Assembly: GCA_002691385.1 (NCBI GenBank)
Contig: NZHT01000033.1
Span: forward strand, 1 to 48,175
Direction: 5' to 3'
Length of the DNA: 48,175 nt
DNA from: Flammeovirgaceae bacterium
GTDB lineage: Bacteria > Bacteroidota > Bacteroidia > Cytophagales > Cyclobacteriaceae
The notes beneath the pieces were generated by a model that had not been told where the DNA came from, made no database searches, and was given only the letters and a program-made list of their open reading frames with translations. The translations under genes were made by a program, and so were the position numbers. This document shows positions 47,109-48,175 of this stretch, one piece after another (the first letter of the stretch is position 1; every line of letters starts with the position of its first letter).

Positions 47109-47804
47109 ATGAAAAATTTAACGTTTATAATACTTATGTTTTATTGCAGTATTAGTTACGCCCAAACTATAGCTACTGATAGACCAAGCGCACTCACTGA
47201 AAATGCCTCAACCTTGTTTAATAATGGATTACAGTTAGAAACAGGAATCCAAATTAATAGTGATTATAATGAACTTACAACCAGTTCTATTCCAAATTTT
47301 TTGATAAGATATGGAATTACAAACAAAATAGAAGTTAGGATAATGAACGATTTACTTTATAATGAAATAGGTCAAATAAACTTAGGAAATTGGACACTTG
47401 GGAGTAAAATCCAACTTATTGAAAATGATCAATACACTATTTCACTATTACCATCCATTCAATTTGATGGATTTTCAGGAGAATTCAGTACAATCATAGA
47501 CCAACCTGTTAATACAAAAATTGTCGGAAATTGGGTTTTAAGTTCTTCTATGATTTTAGGATATACTCTTGGTTATACCTTAAACGATAAAATCTTAGGA
47601 TACTCTATATTAATTAGTAAATCTCTAAATGATAAGTTTACCACATTCATAGAATTATATGGTTTTAACAATGAAATAAATATTGACTCAGGAATAGCTT
47701 ATCTAATAAATGATAAACTTCAATTTGATACTTATTTTGGAACTGGCTTAAATACTAAAATGATATTTGGTTCCATTGGTTTAAGCTATCTATATTTAAA
47801 ATAA
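47109..47804 (+). CDS. Outer-membrane transporter-like beta-barrel (phenol-MetA family)
   Basis: A 231-residue exported protein: signal peptide MKNLTFIILMFYCSISYAQ, then TDRPSALTENASTLFNNGLQLETGIQI, the start typical of the 'MetA pathway of phenol degradation' barrel family. Amphipathic strands alternate to the end (IFGSIGLSYLYLK). The family is annotated as transporter, but the cargo is not known and the phenol link is historical. The DNA is visibly more AT-rich than the operons to the left. The gene is flanked by two fragments of one small gene family, which suggests an inserted or rearranged segment. Confidence 0.75.
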   Translation: MKNLTFIILMFYCSISYAQTIATDRPSALTENASTLFNNGLQLETGIQINSDYNELTTSSIPNFLIRYGITNKIEVRIMNDLLYNEIGQINLGNWTLGSKIQLIENDQYTISLLPSIQFDGFSGEFSTIIDQPVNTKIVGNWVLSSSMILGYTLGYTLNDKILGYSILISKSLNDKFTTFIELYGFNNEINIDSGIAYLINDKLQFDTYFGTGLNTKMIFGSIGLSYLYLK

Positions 47805-47980
47805 CAAATGAGATACAAAAATAAGTTCATTATATCATTAGTTATCTTTATAAAAGCTTCACACTCAGGATCATCAATGTCACAGATTCCTCTGGATTCC
47901 TTCAGCTTGTGTATTTGACCCCTAATTTTCATATTATTCCACATATCTCCAGTTAATTTTGCTTCGAGGTCAGCAGTCAA
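47786..47980 (-). pseudogene. C-terminal part of a small conserved gene, probably truncated at its start
   Basis: A 64-codon frame opening at TTG reads TADLEAKLTGDMWNNMKIRG, then QIHKLKE and CDIDDPECEAF. It resembles the body of small Bacteroidota proteins that begin MTNEEKIAELEAQLTGDM. The usual first residues are missing: upstream the frame hits a stop. The end (FLYLICYFKYR) overlaps the barrel gene by 19 bases and looks non-native. The family has no known function. It may be translated, but its start is likely damaged. Confidence 0.4.
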
Positions 47981-48111
47981 TCGTCAGATAACCCATAGTC
48001 TTGACGCTACAGATTTTAGTTTTTCAAGTTGTACCAAAAATCGAAGCTGTATAATATTAAGAAAAAATTATTTACTTATATTAGAGTCTAATTAACCATA
48101 AATCAATTCAA

Positions 48112-48175
48112 ATGAACATCTTAATTAAAGGGAAATGTACTTCCAGCTATGATGCAGTACATGAAGATTTTCTAA
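48112..48175 (+). CDS. Start of a possible serine hydrolase (beta-lactamase family), cut by window end
   Basis: Only 21 codons are visible (MNILIKGKCTSSYDAVHEDF). The pattern I-x-G-x-C-x-x-x-Y-x-A-V-x-x-x-F resembles the first residues of EstB-like serine hydrolases of the class C beta-lactamase family. The catalytic SxxK would lie beyond the window. The ATG is chosen because it opens the frame after an AT-rich gap. Confidence 0.4.
   Translation, partial: MNILIKGKCTSSYDAVHEDFL

Noticed and set aside
48030-48060. E. coli-like promoter TTGTAC...TATAAT before the right-end gene
   Set aside because: The spacer is only 15 bases and Bacteroidota do not use this consensus.
1-48175. CRISPR arrays, insertion sequences, rRNA genes, restriction or toxin-antitoxin systems
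   Set aside because: No regularly spaced repeats, transposase, rRNA sequence or defence-type gene pair was seen on either strand.

Overview
The window looks like chromosomal DNA of a low-GC member of the Bacteroidota, most likely Cytophagales. The reasons are a type IX secretion pair (PorU, PorV) in tandem, a GldH gliding lipoprotein, a secreted beta-propeller protein with a type IX C-terminal sorting domain, the short region-1.1-less housekeeping sigma factor, a short Obg, almost no Shine-Dalgarno sequences, and promoter-like boxes of the Bacteroidota type (TTG, 19 bases, TAnnTTT). The genus cannot be fixed from the sequence alone. Most of the window is densely packed core genome. No phage, insertion sequence or CRISPR array was seen.

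Layout. 1-2385 (+): 3' part of prfB, an MFS transporter and a YhhN-family membrane protein, overlapping end to start. 2416-6733 (-): M42-like peptidase, adk, obg, then grpE-dnaJ behind a sigma-54-like promoter; this DnaJ has lost one of its two zinc centres. 6786-8383 (+): a small membrane protein and hemE. 8373-13386 (-): rpoD, terminator, aspC and a heptose-7-phosphate kinase, with a MATE exporter further upstream. 13749-21007 (+): a 1349-residue type IX cargo protein followed by rnhB, xth, gcvT and comB. 21391-26967 (-): an FAD oxidoreductase, a large outer-membrane protein combining a dead peptidase-like domain, a TolB-like propeller and an Omp85-like barrel, then yicC and a MazG-type pyrophosphohydrolase. 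27014-34208 (+): MBL hydrolase, pssA, porU, porV and an M16 homologue without its zinc site. 34188-45459: mostly minus-strand housekeeping genes (hemA, purD, recQ, rlmB), a WG-repeat protein, gldH and a GWxTD protein, with manC on the plus strand. 45578-48175 (+): methyltransferase, NlpC/P60 hydrolase, tRNA-Ala and a more AT-rich tail with a small beta-barrel gene between two diverged fragments of one small gene family.

How the parts fit. The envelope theme is strong. PorU and PorV attach type IX cargo to the surface, and the 1349-residue protein is a probable client. GldH belongs to gliding motility, which is linked to the same secretion system. The TolB/Omp85-like fusion and the barrel near the right end are outer-membrane proteins, and pssA, hldA and manC feed phospholipid, LPS-core and polysaccharide synthesis. 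A chaperone block (grpE-dnaJ) and translation or RNA genes (prfB, obg, rlmB, yicC, rnhB) make up much of the rest.

The strongest leads are these. The WG-repeat gene has its signal peptide in a different frame from its mature part, split exactly at a run of eight T. DnaJ has only two of four zinc motifs. The grpE-dnaJ pair has a -24/-12 promoter. A zinc-less M16 homologue is translationally coupled to porV. A three-part outer-membrane fusion protein sits in an RNA-metabolism operon. The stretch after tRNA-Ala looks like the scar of an integration or rearrangement. No complete and wholly new defence or mobile system is visible.
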